NCBI RefSeq assembly: GCF_905115235.1
Contig: NC_051850.1
Coordinates: forward strand, 25,917,010 to 25,981,009
Reading direction: 5' to 3'
Length of the DNA stretch: 64,000 bases
Source of the DNA: Hermetia illucens
Lineage: Eukaryota; Arthropoda; Insecta; Diptera; Stratiomyidae
Shown here in pieces: positions 42,845 through 55,145 of the stretch. A model generated the notes under the pieces. That model saw nothing but the letters and a program-made list of their open reading frames with translations. It was not told the origin of the DNA and did not search any database. The translations under genes were made by a program, and so were the position numbers. Positions within the stretch are counted from its first letter, which is position 1. Every line of letters starts with the position of its first letter.

Positions 42845-45800
42845 GGTGTCCTTTGGGAGTTTGCGGACACCCTATGGTAATACTCAAACGGTCACATTGC
42901 GATTACTAATGGCCGCAGCGCAAAAGTTATTGGCGGCCGGGAAAGTTCGAATCGGATGAGTTGTTTGCCATCTGAGAGAGCAGATTTCTCTAAACAGGTG
43001 CTTCAAGTGCCTCGCGTTTGATCATTTTGCGAAGGCATGCCAATGGCATTAATCGGTTCGATCGATGTGGGGACAAAGACCATATTGCCAAAGAGTGCAA
43101 TAGGGACCCCAAATGCTTATTGTGCGAAGGAAGGGAGGGACGGGATTTCCGGCATATTGCCGGGAGTGTTAAATGCCAGGAATTTAGGAAGGCGGTGACT
43201 TCAATGAAAAAGTGAAGTTTATGCAAATAAGCCTCAATCATTGCAGGGTCGCTCAGGATTTACTCGAGCAGATCACATACGAATCTAAAGTGGAAATTGC
43301 CATCATGAGTGAACCCTCTAGAAACCGTCACGGCGGCGTATGGGTTACAGATTCGACTGGTGGAGCGGCGATAAGGGCATGCGGTCAACAAGCTATAGAA
43401 TGCACTGGGAGTCAGACAGCCAGCTTGTGTGGCGGAAATAAACGGGGCATACGTGTACAGCTGTTACGCCCACCAAGACTGACACTGTCCAAATTTGAGG
43501 AAATGCTTGACACTCTTGTTCTTGACGCAAGGGCTCGTAGGCCAAGGGGGATTGCTGGTGACTTCAATACTTGGGCTCGCGGGTGGGATAGCAGAGAAAC
43601 AATTGCAAGAGGCCGCAGTTTATAAGACGCTTTTTCACAGTTGGATATAATTCTGGCCAAAGAAGATTATGTAAACACCCTTCAGAAAGGGGGTCTACCT
43701 CAATCGTAGACCTAACTTTTGTCAGCCCTGCACTGGCGCGTGGTATGTCCTGGTATGTCAGCAAGGACAACACCCATAGCGATCACCAGGTAATCTTCTT
43801 TAGCTATAGGTGGAGTCACCGGGCAGAAGGCCATCATGTCCGAAACCGAGAAAGAAGTTAGATTGGTCTGCAAAAACTTCAGACCTTCATAGAGGTGTGA
43901 CTAACCTAATAAAACAGGCGCCTCTACAGAAAGAGCGGTGCATGTGGGCCAATGCATCGCCAAAGCATGTGACGCGTCCATGCCGAGGAAGTGCTTATTC
44001 CTCAGTAGGAGACCAAACTACTGGTGAAATGCTGAACTGGTCAACCTTCCATTAACCCGTCATCAAGCCAGAAGAGCGGCTCAAAGAGTGGCAGAATCGA
44101 TCAAGGGCAAAAAGGGCGCGCTCATAAGGAAGCCCGCGAAACCCTAAAGCTCACCATCCAACGAAGCAAGAGGGAATACTTAAGGAGCTCTATTCGGAAG
44201 CGGACCCGTGGGGCCTATAGAATCGTGATGGGGCGATTCAGAGGCCGTTCATCTTCGCAGATCACGTGCCCTTCACTCTTGTTAAAAATTATCCAGGGTT
44301 TATTCCCTCAGCACTGACAGCTTCCAGCGACGGGAATACCGTCAGTCACTAGTAACGAGGTGCTAGAGATCTGCACTAGAATAGGAGATAATAAAGCTCA
44401 GGGTCTGGATGGGGTGCCGAATAGGACCCTTAAGCTTGTCATGAAATCCGGACATGTTCGCTGAGTTGTTCGAAGCGTACATATCCCAGGGGATATTTCC
44501 AGAATCATGGAAGCGACAGAAGTTAGTACTACTGCCTAAGGCTGGTAAAGCTCCAAATAAACCAACCTTCTGCAGACCCACTTACCTCTAGGACACTTCG
44601 GGGGAAATGCTAGAGCGAGTAATCTACAATAGATTACTCACCGCTGTTTAGAACCAGGGAGGCCTCTCAGATCGACAGTATAGGTTCCGTAAAACCAGAT
44701 CAAGCATTATTGCTATCAAAGTGGTTACTGGCTTGGCTAGGATAGTACCAGCAAATATTGCGTGGGGGTGACCCTGGATGTAAGAAATGCATTCATTTCG
44801 GCCTATTGGAACCTAATACGGGAATCCTGGCGAAGATTGGTATTCCCGCTTATCTTGCAGCTATCGTCAACAACAATTTACAAGAACGGAGGCTTTGAGC
44901 TGACACTGATGACGGACCACAAGAGTACGTTGTCTCTACCGGTGTCCCACAGGGCTCAGTACTGGGCCCACTGCTGTAGAACATCATGTACAACGATATA
45001 CTTAATCTTCCCCTTCCGGAAGAATCCAGAGTGGTGGGTTACGCCGACGATATAGCGCTGATTCTAGTCGCAAAGCATTTCGTTGATCCTGAGTTATACT
45101 CATGCAAAGCGATCAATACTGCTAAGGATTGGATAGAGAGTTCTGGTCTAACACTTGCGGGGGAAAAACGGTAGCGGTCCTCATCATCAAGTGCCGCAAG
45201 AGAAATTATGCTCCTATTCAAATTGGGAATCATATCATCACTTCTAGGCCTACCATTAAATACTTGGGAGTGATGTTACGGGAGAAGCTGAGCTATAAGC
45301 AACACGTACGGAATGCCTATGAAAAACCATCCACAGCAAGTATGGGCCTAGCGAGAATGATGCCGAACGTGGGAGCGCCACTTATAGCAAGAGTAGTGAG
45401 TTCGATCCTATGCAGCTCCAGTTTGGGGAAAGGTATTGCAGGTCACATTTAAGCTAACGATCTGAGCGCAGTCTACCGCCCAAAGGGTGTGCTCTGCATC
45501 CAGAACTGTCTCAGATGATGCAGCATTCGACATCTCGGGAATGATGCCCATTGACATCTTAGCAGATGAGATGACGAACATAAACAAAGCGAAGTCTATC
45601 TCCCCTTTATCGCAGACGATGAACGCCGAAAGGAAGAGATCTGTAAATAGATGGTAACAGCATTGAAAATGCTGGGGAAAGGGTCGGTGGTTGGAGAGAC
45701 GACACGGTGCCATTAATTATAATCTTACCCAGTTTCTCACGAGGCATTGAGAATATCGCCAGTACCTGTGTAGATTTAAATTGGATACCTCACCCGATTA

Positions 45801-46207
45801 TTCAAACTGCAAGGCAGTCCCAGAGGACCCAGATCACATATTCTTCCTCTTTCCAAGGTCCGTGGGAGAAAGGAAGGACCTAGAGGAGGCTCTAGGAGAG
45901 GTGCAGGTACCAGAAAATCTGATGCAAAGAATTCTGACATATTAGTAAGACTGGGATGCGATCAAGTCCGTGATCGCATCTATCCGGAGCTGCGAACTGC
46001 GAAAGGCAAAAGAGACTAGAAAAGCGCGGTAACGTATGCCGCGTAGAGGCGAAAGGTGGCCAAGCTAAACTGAACTGACTCCTCCCTGTGATGTAATACC
46101 TTATGGTGGTTGGGGAGCGTCGAAGATGGTTTTAGTGGGAAAGAATCCCACACACTGACGTGTCCAGGCCAGTGCCTTTTGAAGATTCCCACCTCCTCAA
46201 AAAAAAG
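42845..46207 (+). mobile_element. R1-like LINE, 5'-truncated, 3.4 kb
   Basis: ORF1 end with zinc knuckles (CFKCLAFDHFAKAC at about 42,999-43,040; then two more CCHC-like boxes to 43,190). The endonuclease has MQISLNHCRVAQDLLEQI (43,215) and IAGDFNTWARGWDSRE (43,550-43,600). RT follows (NKAQGLDGVPNRTLK region near 44,395; GVPQGSVLGPLL region near 44,940; intact catalytic VVGYADDIALILVAKH at 45,030-45,075), and a C-terminal zinc-type zone near 45,790-45,860. The 3' end is a short poly-A at 46,198-46,206. Several frameshifts and stops are present. It is the most complete R1-like copy here. Confidence 0.85.
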
Positions 46208-46275
46208 AGAGACGGACGGACAAACAGACAGACAGGCAGTAAATCGATTTTAACAAGGTTTTGTGTAAAACAAGC
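46208..46275. repeat. Terminal fragment of the CTATAACTTT/GACA-box family
   Basis: GACGGACGGACAAACAGACA ... AACAAGGTTTTGTGTAAAAC directly follows the R1 poly-A. Confidence 0.6.
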
Positions 46276-46279
46276 TAGT

Positions 46280-47185
46280 ATCTATGTAGATTAGAGCTAT
46301 TTGTATACTTTAAAATTTAAGACTTATTTGGTGCATTTATTTTCTAGAATAATTTACCTTGCAACGATTGAATGCTTCACTCCTTTGATAAATTATTTTT
46401 AAGGTTAATTAAAATCATGTCTGTCTGTATGTTCGATTGTCTCTCACATGCACTATTTTCGAAAACGGCTTCACCTATAGTAATGAATTTTTTTTCGTAT
46501 ACAGTTTAAAGCATTATTTTAATAACCCCTTTTCGGATGCATCCGTAAGGTCAAAGGGAGTCAATCGTGTCGGGAATATTCTGATAGCTCCAATGATACG
46601 CATCTTATAATTTCGCGATCCAATATAGAAGGTTCCCCAAAAATCTGCAGTTCTTCACTAGCCCACCTGTTGTTAATTATGAACGGTGGCGTTTCTCCTA
46701 TATTGCGTATTTCAAACCTATTAGTAACGATAATATTGCAAAAGTTCACCTCTTCAGTTGAGGTCCCTGTTTCCTCGAATCTTATTGTGCACTGTGACAT
46801 CCCAGCAGAGAAGAAATTGCGCCACCTTCTTCCTTCAATACCACACTAGTCTAAACACTGGCTTTGTTGAGAACCAAGCGTCATACCTTGCGAAGCCGTC
46901 CTATGTCCTAGCTGACAAGGGAGCTTAGATTGCGACTAGCACCCTGTCGCTGAAAGATGTATACATTTTTTTAGATTTGGGGACGATGCAAGTACTTGGG
47001 ATTTCACCCAAATTATCTGCATACTTCCTCTTTGTTAAACAACAGATCTGCCCAGATACAACTCACACTTTTCCTTATTCTTGGAAAGTGTTCTTGTGTA
47101 AGATAAACTTCGCATCCACTGGTACGAATGCTGAGTCTGCCCTCAGTGCAAGTGAGCACCATTATGCCAGTCATGGCGGGGCTGC
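46280..47185. other. Unassigned spacer
   Basis: A 79-codon - strand ORF at 46,561-46,800 (VNFCNIIVTNRFEIRNIGET) might be a LINE ORF1 scrap. Nothing firm. Confidence 0.3.
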
Positions 47186-47189
47186 ATAC

Positions 47190-48245
47190 TAAGTACCGAC
47201 CAGATGGACCGCATTGTGCGCGCATTGTTCTCCAGATACCCTGAACGGGTTGATGTAAATAGCGCGGAAAGCGCGAAGGATTGTCCTCTTTTCACAATGA
47301 GAGAACTGGAAGAAGCGGTTCTCACAAAACAAGAAAGCGCCAGGCCCTGATGCATCCCGGTGGAAGTTTACAAACTGGTGTTCCGCCAACGGCCAGAATT
47401 ACTGCTTGAAGTGTTCAACGCTTGCTTGAAAAAGGGCATTTTTCATTGTCGCTGGAAAGTGACCAGACTCGCGTTGATCAGGAGACCCGGAGCCCCCGTC
47501 AGAAACTCATCAGGAGCCTCGCTGAAGCGATCCGCGCTGCCAGGAACTTATTCCCAAGGCAGTTTGGGTTCAGAACAGAAAGATCTACAGTGGATGCTGT
47601 TATGGAGGTCGTAGACGCGGTTCATTGAGCCGAGGCACACAGCCGCCGATCTCGATGGATAGTGCTCCTCATAACACTTGGCGTCAGAAATGCCTTCAAT
47701 CCCGTAAGATGGACAGATATGCTAGGCACACTAGAAAACTCATTTCACGTGCCAAGCTATCTCTTGTGGAAATTTAAAGACCGCTCCCTGCTCTATGAAA
47801 CGCTAGAGAGCCAAAGGAGGATGAAAATCACATCGTGAGTAGCCCAGGGATCCACTCTAGGGCCGGTCCTCTGGAACCTTTCTTACAATAGTCTGCTGAG
47901 AGTCGATATGCCCAAAGAGTTGCTCCTGGTTATGCAAAAGACGTTGCGGCACTTGTCAGTAAGCTCCCGTCTGCATCCGACCGCCGTGTATGCTTGACAC
48001 GGCCGGAATGGTTCTCGAGAAGCTCATCAGGAGTAGACTCGCTGAAGCTAGAGGGCTAAAGGAGGATGAAAATCACGTCGGGAGTAGCACAGGGATCCAC
48101 CCTAGGGGCAGACCTCTGGAACGCTTCCTACGATAGTCTGCTGAGACTCGATATGCCCAAAGAGTCGCGACTGGTCGGTTATGCAGACGACGTTGCGACA
48201 CTTGTTGCCGGACGCACTGTTCAACGGCGCAAAGCAAACTTGGCA
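47190..48245 (+). mobile_element. R1-like LINE RT fragments, two overlapping pieces
   Basis: First piece: pre-RT/RT (DCPLFTMRELEEAVLTKQES, RQFGFRTERSTVDAVMEVVD; 47,280-47,630), running to a degraded active-site region near 47,820-47,955. Second piece: CMLDTAG-VLEKLIRSRLAEA (about 47,980-48,055), joined to MKITSGVAQGSTLGADLWNA and RLVGYADDVATLVAGRTVQR (48,066-48,225). The QG-to-YADD zone is therefore present twice, 245 bp apart. Confidence 0.75.
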
Positions 48246-48450
48246 TATTGATACGACGGGTAAGCGGATGGATGACTGCTCACGGTTTTGAGAGGGAAAA
48301 TTTCAAAGTATTGTAGAATCAAGTTCAACTGGCTTCTAGGATGTTTCAATCTTAAGTTGAACTTGTTCAGTGACGCCTGGGGACTGCAAGGAAGACATAT
48401 AGATGCTTATTAATAGCAGTGAAACAACTAAGATTCCGTCAGTCAACTCG

Positions 48451-48456
48451 TTTATT
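48451..48456 (-). terminator. Polyadenylation signal AATAAA, copy 8
   Basis: TTTATT on the + strand downstream of the stop codon. Confidence 0.7.
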
Positions 48457-48493
48457 TTGCCATTAAATCAATCCATCAGAAACAATCCAAAAC

Positions 48494-48886
48494 TTAGGCA
48501 GCAGCCTTCTTCTTCCAGTAGTCAACAGCTGGGGCGACGTATCCAGCGTGGAAGCCAGTGGCGATTGGAGCAGCAAAAGCTGGAGCAGAGTAAGCAAGTG
48601 GAGCAGCAGCTACAGCTGGGGCAGAGTAGGCGACTGGAGCAGCAGCAACGGCAGCGTATGGCTTAACAAGTGAGCCAGAGTAGGCGATTGGAGCAGCAGC
48701 AACGGCAGCGTATGGCTTAACAAGTGAACCAGAATAGGCAACTGGAGCAGCAGCAATAGCAGGGGCTGAATAAGCGACTGGAGCAGTAGCTACAACTGGG
48801 GCAGAGTAGCTGGTGTAGGCTGCTGGGGCAACGAATCCAGCGGAGGCAGCGCCGATGAGAGCAAGAGCCAAAACTACGAACTTCAT
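48494..48886 (-). CDS. AAPV-repeat cuticular protein, copy 8 (130 aa)
   Basis: Secreted cuticular protein with signal peptide MKFVVLALALIGAASA and start GFVAPAAYTSYSAPVVATAP. Its special feature is an 18-residue tandem duplication containing YSGSLVKPYAAVAAAP twice, a unit found in no other copy here. The rest is AAPVAYSAP/AAPLAYSAP repeats, PIATGFHAGYVAPAVDYW and KKKAAA. The frame stays open upstream to 48,973, but that extension runs through the TATA box and initiator, so the start at 48,886 is preferred. No intron is seen. Confidence 0.9.
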   Translation of the reverse strand: MKFVVLALALIGAASAGFVAPAAYTSYSAPVVATAPVAYSAPAIAAAPVAYSGSLVKPYAAVAAAPIAYSGSLVKPYAAVAAAPVAYSAPAVAAAPLAYSAPAFAAPIATGFHAGYVAPAVDYWKKKAAA

Positions 48887-48923
48887 TTTGCTTGAGGTGT
48901 CTATTGTCTTTCTGGATGAACGA

Positions 48924-49030
48924 ATCCTGTATGATACTTTTGATAGTTCCAAGTCGCTATTTATATAAACCAACGCCTATCAAAACTCAGCCTACAACAT
49001 TTTTTTTTGCTCTGCATGCATGAATTTAAA
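48924..49030 (-). promoter_or_regulatory. Core promoter of cuticular gene copy 8
   Basis: Initiator ATCATACAGGAT (about 48924-48936) and TATAAATAG (48957-48965). The AAACTGGTTT slot near 48,993 is degenerate, while the distal TTTAAATTCATGCATGCAGA (49011-49030) is intact. Confidence 0.65.
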
Positions 49031-49039
49031 TAACTTAAT

Positions 49040-49870
49040 AATTTGCTTGTAAAATATTTCCATATCATTCCATTAGGCTGTAGCATATTCTAAGATTATG
49101 CGAATGGTATTATTCAAAATAGATGCGGCCATATCAACAATGTAAGAATTAGGAGATGAAAAAAAGATATCACGCACCATTCTTGCAAATATTACTTTTT
49201 GCGTAACGGCAACCTATTATTTTTTTTAGATTTTGTGGAAAATATTTTAGAGCTTCAAACAGTTCCTCAAACAAATGCGCTAAGGTCATTAGGAATTGCT
49301 TTTTTCTAGATATAGGACGAGGATACGACGTGCCTGAGAAATTTCTGCACAATTGCTCCAATATATGTTTAGTTAGTTTCTAAGAACCACATTTCAATGG
49401 CAAAAGAGTTGCATTTATCTACGCTACGGTTGTGAGTAGTCTACTATTGTATTTCGGCCTATTGTTGGGATTCAACAACATGAAATTTCCTTAGTGACAC
49501 TGGCAGCCTTCTAATAGGCGCATAGTAGATGTTTCTGGAGTTTCAAATTTGCTCCGAATATGACCCACGGTTATTTGATAACCGACTTCTCAAAAGCCGA
49601 ACCAATCCTTCAGTGCTAGTACTAAGGGGGGTGTGCCCCTCAAAATGAAGCCATCAATAGTGTCCTGTTCCGTGACGGAAAGTATTCCTCATGAGAGTAG
49701 AGAACCCAGTGTCAAGCTTTGCGAGTTTCCTGCTGAGACTATGTACTCCCTGGACCCAATGTATGTGAATACATCGTTCGCTTAAAAATTTTTAGGAATA
49801 GGCCCGAATCTTTACTTCAAGAAGTGAATCTAGATCATTATACGCAAAAAAAAAAAGACATTCCGGAAAA
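49040..49870. other. Unassigned spacer
   Basis: AT-rich to 49,560. From about 49,580 the sequence is more balanced and could be a LINE scrap, but no motif is clear. Confidence 0.3.
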
Positions 49871-49879
49871 CTTGATACC

Positions 49880-50097
49880 TATTATCAAACGAGATATCAC
49901 GCAGTGCATAATTGTAGAGGTGTTATGATGCCGAGTGGATTCCATAAGATATTCTCCATTATCTTACTAAGTCAAATAACCCCATACGTCCAGTTTTTAG
50001 GGGTATCGAATTGGTGGACCTCAACGCAAAAACGGGATGTCTTACTAAGGCATGCCTAGACCGAGTACCAGCTGTTGCACCATTGATAATAATGATG
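49880..50097 (+). mobile_element. RTE-B LINE, short 3' fragment
   Basis: The region for GIELVDLNAKTGC (about 49,998-50,040) and the tail CCATTGATAATAATGATGAA match the 3' end of RTE-B. Upstream, 49,880-49,975 matches its RT entry, with a deletion between. Confidence 0.65.
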
Positions 50098-50099
50098 AA

Positions 50100-51335
50100 T
50101 TGCGGAGCTGACTACATCCTAGTTTTCCTCTCACTTGAGCAGCTCTCCAGCTATATTTTCGTAGCAAACCGAGCGATTTGAGGCTCCTTTTTCTTCTTTG
50201 AAAGCTGATTCTACACTGGCCTGACGATAATGGGTCGAAAGAGTAAAAACCCCTTCGCCGAGCCAGCAATCTAAATTTCAATGAATAGAAGAAACAATAC
50301 GCAAGCCCCGCCCAATTTTCACGGTGGTCCAAGCATTTAGGCATAATTTTTTCTTAGGCCCGGATTTCCTCTCGAGGGGTAGGTGATTCCTCAATTCTAT
50401 ATTTATCGTCACTCTCTACCCATTATTCGTAGTCAATGTCTCCTTTAACAGTAAAAGTCGATTGAGATTATACGTAAACAAAATAATGTAATATAAATAT
50501 TTAATGGACGGCATCGAGGATTATATTTCGACTAAACTCTACTTTTACTGTGTTACTATTTCTGCGTTTCTGATCATGACCGCTCTCGTTTTCTTCTTCG
50601 GTCCTATCTCTGCCAAGGCTTAACAGCTCTTACGATTTCTGCATTCATATCCCCCGAACACCGAGAACTGACAAACCCCCCTAATCATTTGCAAAACGTA
50701 CAACCTATTGGAGGCGGGAAGCATGAGGGTTCCATTGCACATTACACCGCACAATAGGAAACCCAGCATCGAACCTTAGGGTATCCTCACTGTAACAATG
50801 ATTTGTTCAGGTCCATTATCTGCCCCGCAATAGATAGACCTCTTTTGATTTTCGACCAGCATCCCTTAACACCCAGGAACACCTATTTCAGTCAACACGT
50901 TTTGAACTCTTTGTCAATATGCTTACTCACGATAAGGATCAACACCCCACACCATTTGTCAGAACTACGTGAGATTCTAATCAGGTCAAAGATACTTATG
51001 CTATAACTAAAAAGTAGGCAAACCGAAATTATACTGTAGTCCACACATGATATTTCCGTTTTTAACGATTGGTTGGTAAGCTTGTTGTAGATTAACATGT
51101 GGACCACCTCCCTCATTTTCCAGAGAAAAAGAAAGTCTCCTGCAAGTTTACTAGTTTTAAAGAAATTTACTGTATTTTAGACATACTTCGGAGATTTTCA
51201 TAAATAATTGTGGGGCTATTTTCCCAGCCAACTTCAAAGCTGAGATTCATATCAAAACCTAAAGCCTTGTTACCTCCCTTCTTGCCAAACATGTCTAACA
51301 GCTCCTCCGCGATGACAGAAGTTATCATTTTATCA
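50100..51335. other. Unassigned spacer
   Basis: Only short ORFs on both strands; no recognisable product. Confidence 0.3.
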
Positions 51336-51339
51336 CTCC

Positions 51340-53040
51340 GGTAAGTCATGGGTAAGCAAGCAGTCCAATTAGCGCTGTGCTGCTTGCTTTGATACCACAA
51401 ACTCTTAAGGCCGTGATTGCTGTGAAAAAAGCAAAGGGGGAGAATTCAGCAGCCTCAGGTCTTCAGACCTTGACCGCAGCATTTACGAAGGATTGCAACT
51501 ACCCGCTGCAACTAGAGATCTCTTTGAGGTCGCCAGAGTATTATTCACCCAGTGTCCGCAATCTGGCTCTACTAGTAGCCAGAGCTGGGCAACCGCAAAG
51601 GAAGTGCCCGAGGATTCCTCCTTCTCTCTGCAATTTCTGCGATGGGAATTGTAGGGTATGCCAAGCAGGTGATGAGACTTTGTCATTTGAAGTCAGCAGC
51701 TGCTAAGCACATTCACAATCGCAAGAGGGACGCTAACTGTGCCCTCCGAAGAACAGTCCAGAGTAGAGGCCGTCTGACCATTTCGTCTACCTGCTCATTC
51801 CCCTCAATATTCCTATTACAGGGAAGCCAGAGAAATGCTTTGCAGCTTGCTAAATGTTTCCTACTCTGCCCTGGCGGCGAACCCCATAACAAAATTCGTC
51901 TTGAAGCTGAACTTACGTGAGGCGTAATCCATTGAGAATACGTAAGTTGGTCTAGGGTTCCGCTATCCAACACTGGAACTCATGTTGTCTGATATTACTA
52001 TATGTTTCAGCATATTTATTGTGGAAATCCAGGGGGTGAGGTACGATTCTTTGATTCCTGTTAGCTTTGGTTCTATTGTACCATCACATAACGGAACCGT
52101 ACATTATAATGAGACAAACCACGTCAGTTTACATCCAGAGAACCATCCCCGCCCGAAGACTACATTTCCTTTCAAAGATCATCTTGCAGGCGTAACCCTA
52201 AGTTCTATGTTCAGTCTCCAATCTATCTTCGCATCTCAGATCATGCTCAGATGTTTTACATTGTAGCCGCGACAAGCTATTCTCGGGATATCCATGTCAT
52301 GGTGCTAAATAACGTCAAGTCCGTTTTAATTGGAATTTAATTTCTAAGGTCTACAACAAAAAAGAGATGAGGCTGATCTACAACAAGAAAGAGGTGGGGT
52401 CGAAAGCCCTTCGTGGACTCATCGCTACGCCTGACCGCTTTTCGTAGGAAAACCACGAGCGCGCGTCTTTAGGAGTACAAAAGCAGCCCAACCCTTTCTT
52501 GCTGTCTCTGGAGCATGTCTAGCATTATGTCAACCTAGAGGTTTAGATGCAGAAAAGCTGCTTATAGCTCAGCTGATTTTATCATCGACAAATACCGATT
52601 TGATAATTCCATACAACGGGAGCTGCATACTCTCCAAGTGAAGTTTTAACTCTCAGTGCTCCTCCCTGGAGGGAAAGTGCGTAGGACCTCGTAGTTCCAG
52701 GTTCTTACCAGAAGATTTCGTCCGGGAGCCTTCCGGCTTTTTAAGAAAGTAAGTCCTATGTTCCCTGGCCAAAGTCATGCTGAGTTTCGCAGACTCCCTT
52801 TGGCTTTCAATGTTGTGAAAACATTCTTGGATCGCTTCCTAGCCGTCTTAATGACCAAATAGTACCTCTTCAGGAGGGTCTTGTATGGCTGCCAGTATTT
52901 GTACCTGTAACAGATGTTGAAGTTCTCCCTGGTCAGCTACCTGAAGTTGATTTCCAAAAACTTTTGCAGAGCCTCAACATTTTTGCGGCAGCGATCTTCA
53001 TTTATTCATAATTTTTATATCTATCATAAATTAAGGAAAC
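51340..53040 (-). mobile_element. RNase H-type LINE, degraded fragments
   Basis: On the - strand a pre-RT stretch (YKTLLKRYYLVIKTAR, then REHRTYFL/KKPEGS-like residues; about 52,980-52,650) and farther along an RNase H motif (ALLWLPCNRNIEGNEQVDEM-like; about 51,800-51,850). Gaps and frame changes are large. Confidence 0.5.
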
Positions 53041-53394
53041 TTTCAAATCTGTAGCCAAATTAATACAAATTGTGGCAATTAAATAAAACTGTACACTCAC
53101 TGCAGGAGCTGGCGTGAAATTGCTGAAGTGCAGGTTCCGGTCTGATCTTCGCACGGTTCGCATACGTCGGTGGTTTCATTGCTTCGGGGGGCGGGGGATG
53201 ATAATATTTGTTCTTTCATTCCGCTCCATTTTCCATTCCACCCCGGTGTTCCGCCGCTCCATTTAATAGGCGCCACCCCATATGTCGCAGGGGGACAAAG
53301 CGACATCGGGCAGCATAAAGCCCCTTGTGGCAACTGTCGCAGCGAGCCCAGTTTTGGCGGCGTAATCCCGCGCATGGTTTCGCCAATTAGAAGC

Positions 53395-54435
53395 CAATTC
53401 GCACTCGCGTTACAACAGACGCACGCGTTTTAACCAAACAGAGTGAAGCCGCTAGACTTGACGGTCCCCCCGCAGAGTTATTTATCGCTGCACCTGCAGT
53501 TACTGCAAATCTGCTGCTTCCACTCGTGCAGAAATTATGGGAATCCGAGATCTTTTCCAGAGAGTGGAGTGGCGAAAAAGGCACCCGTTTTGAGTGTGAC
53601 AGTTGGAATGGTATCTGCGTGCTCCCTGCCGTCGTAAAGATAATAGCTAAAATAATCCTGGAACGCATCAAAGAACATCTCGAATGCTTGATCCCAGCAG
53701 CAGAGCAGGTTGATTTCCGCTCCGGATCCTTCTGCATCGACCACATCAACACCCTAGGGATCATTTTTGGAACAGTGCGGTAATTTAGATCCTCGCTGCC
53801 CCTGCTCTTCATCAATTTCGAGAAAGCTTTCGATAGCGTGAACAGAAGTGTATTTGGAGCGCTCTACATAGGAGGGGCATTCCGAAAAAACTAATAGCAA
53901 ATTATCAGAGTCATGATGTTGCAAAATGTCACGTGCTGCACCGAGGCAAAATCTCGGAGAAATTTGAGATCCAAAGCGGAGTCCATGCAATGGTTTCCGA
54001 CGACAGCGGCACCGTACTAAATGTTCCCCGACGCATTAATAGCGCAAGATCCGCTTCAACACTAAAATCAAGGTGAGATTGTTCTGTGCTAGTGTTCTTT
54101 CTGTAAGTAGAACATGGGAAGTGAACTTCACTGTTACCCAAAAGCTCCAAGCCCTCGTCAATACCTGTCTGCGTCGTATCATCGGAGTACGCTGCTGACA
54201 TTATCTCAAACGAACAACTTGGTCGGCGCTAAAGCTTGCAACTCCTATACACTGTGCTCGGAAGACGGAAGTGGCAATGGAGAGGAGGAGCGACAATTGC
54301 TTCGAGGGCTATATCATGCAGTGGAATCCACTCTCCCAAAATGGCCGACGAGTGGGCTACCCCAAGGGCGCTTGGCCGTGAACAGTAGAGGAGAAGTGCG
54401 AGCGACTCCGGAAGCTGTGGGGGGGGGGGAGGAGC
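53395..54435 (+). mobile_element. Non-LTR retrotransposon, third family, decayed
   Basis: RT entry (LDGPPAELFIAAPAVTANLL, LPLVQKLWESEIFSREWS; 53,455-53,570), IIAKIILERIKEHLECLIPA, VDFRSGSFCIDHINTLGIIF (to 53,775) and LLFINFEKAFDSVNR (near 53,800-53,850). The C-terminus has VTQKLQALVNTCLRRIIGVR (54,130-54,190) and WNPLSQNGRRVGYPKGAW (54,330-54,380). A sister copy lies at 57,580-58,630. The clade is uncertain (RTE/CR1-like). Confidence 0.7.
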
Positions 54436-54509
54436 GCTTTTCAGGTAATCGTAAGCGATGGCGCGTAGGTTTGGTTGACGCGCTATACCCCACCAAGGGG
54501 TGAAAAACA

Positions 54510-55145
54510 ACCATAAATATATCATCGGTTTCGACGAGGAGACCATTGGACTGGTCGCGGCGTTTTGGAGAACCGCTTCTCCGCCCGATTGAAGGAGTAG
54601 CTCATACGCCGGCTATCAGTAAGTGAGAAGGCCAAGTTGAATCACTTGCTGAACGAGCTAACACTGTGCGACCGTATCGCCAGCCATCTGCTTCAAAAAA
54701 TGAGGCAGCTGGGTGAGGATAAGGTGGCGCAGACTCGTGGTGGCGGAAGTAACTAGGGGCACACGACAAAGCGTCGACGACCTAAACCAAAAGGTAGTTT
54801 CACTGGCGGCCACAGCTTCAAAACTGAAAGCGACGGTGAGTACTTTGCGTTCAGGCGGCAGACCTCGATTGCAGTCAATGTCGAAGTCTGCTTCCCAAAA
54901 TTGGCGTTCGAGTAGTCGCACCCGGAGAATTTTCTGGTACCACGTTAAATTTGGAGACAAAGCAACTAAATGTACCAGCCTATGCACTTTCACTCAAAGA
55001 AACTAGGCTCACTGGGTGTCTCGGCGGCGGCTACCCGAAGCGCAGTTCCACGTGGTCTTACAATTTTTGACCCTCTGATCAGACGTTGCTTTCTCGTCAA
55101 TACGGGTGCGGAAGTGTCAATTCTTCTCGCACCCGTCCAGACACA
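54510..55145 (+). mobile_element. Ty3/Gypsy-like LTR retrotransposon fossil (gag end and protease)
   Basis: A gag-like stretch (about 54,560-54,980) ends in a zinc-finger-like region. A protease-like motif (RCFLVNTGAEVSIL; about 55,085-55,130) follows. This order fits Ty3/Gypsy. No LTRs are visible. Broken in several places. Confidence 0.65.

Noticed and set aside
48887-48973. In-frame N-terminal extension of cuticular copy 8
   Set aside because: Runs through the TATA box and initiator; same reasoning as copy 1.
54229-54546. 105-codon - strand ORF
   Set aside because: It lies antisense to the C-terminal domain of a non-LTR element.
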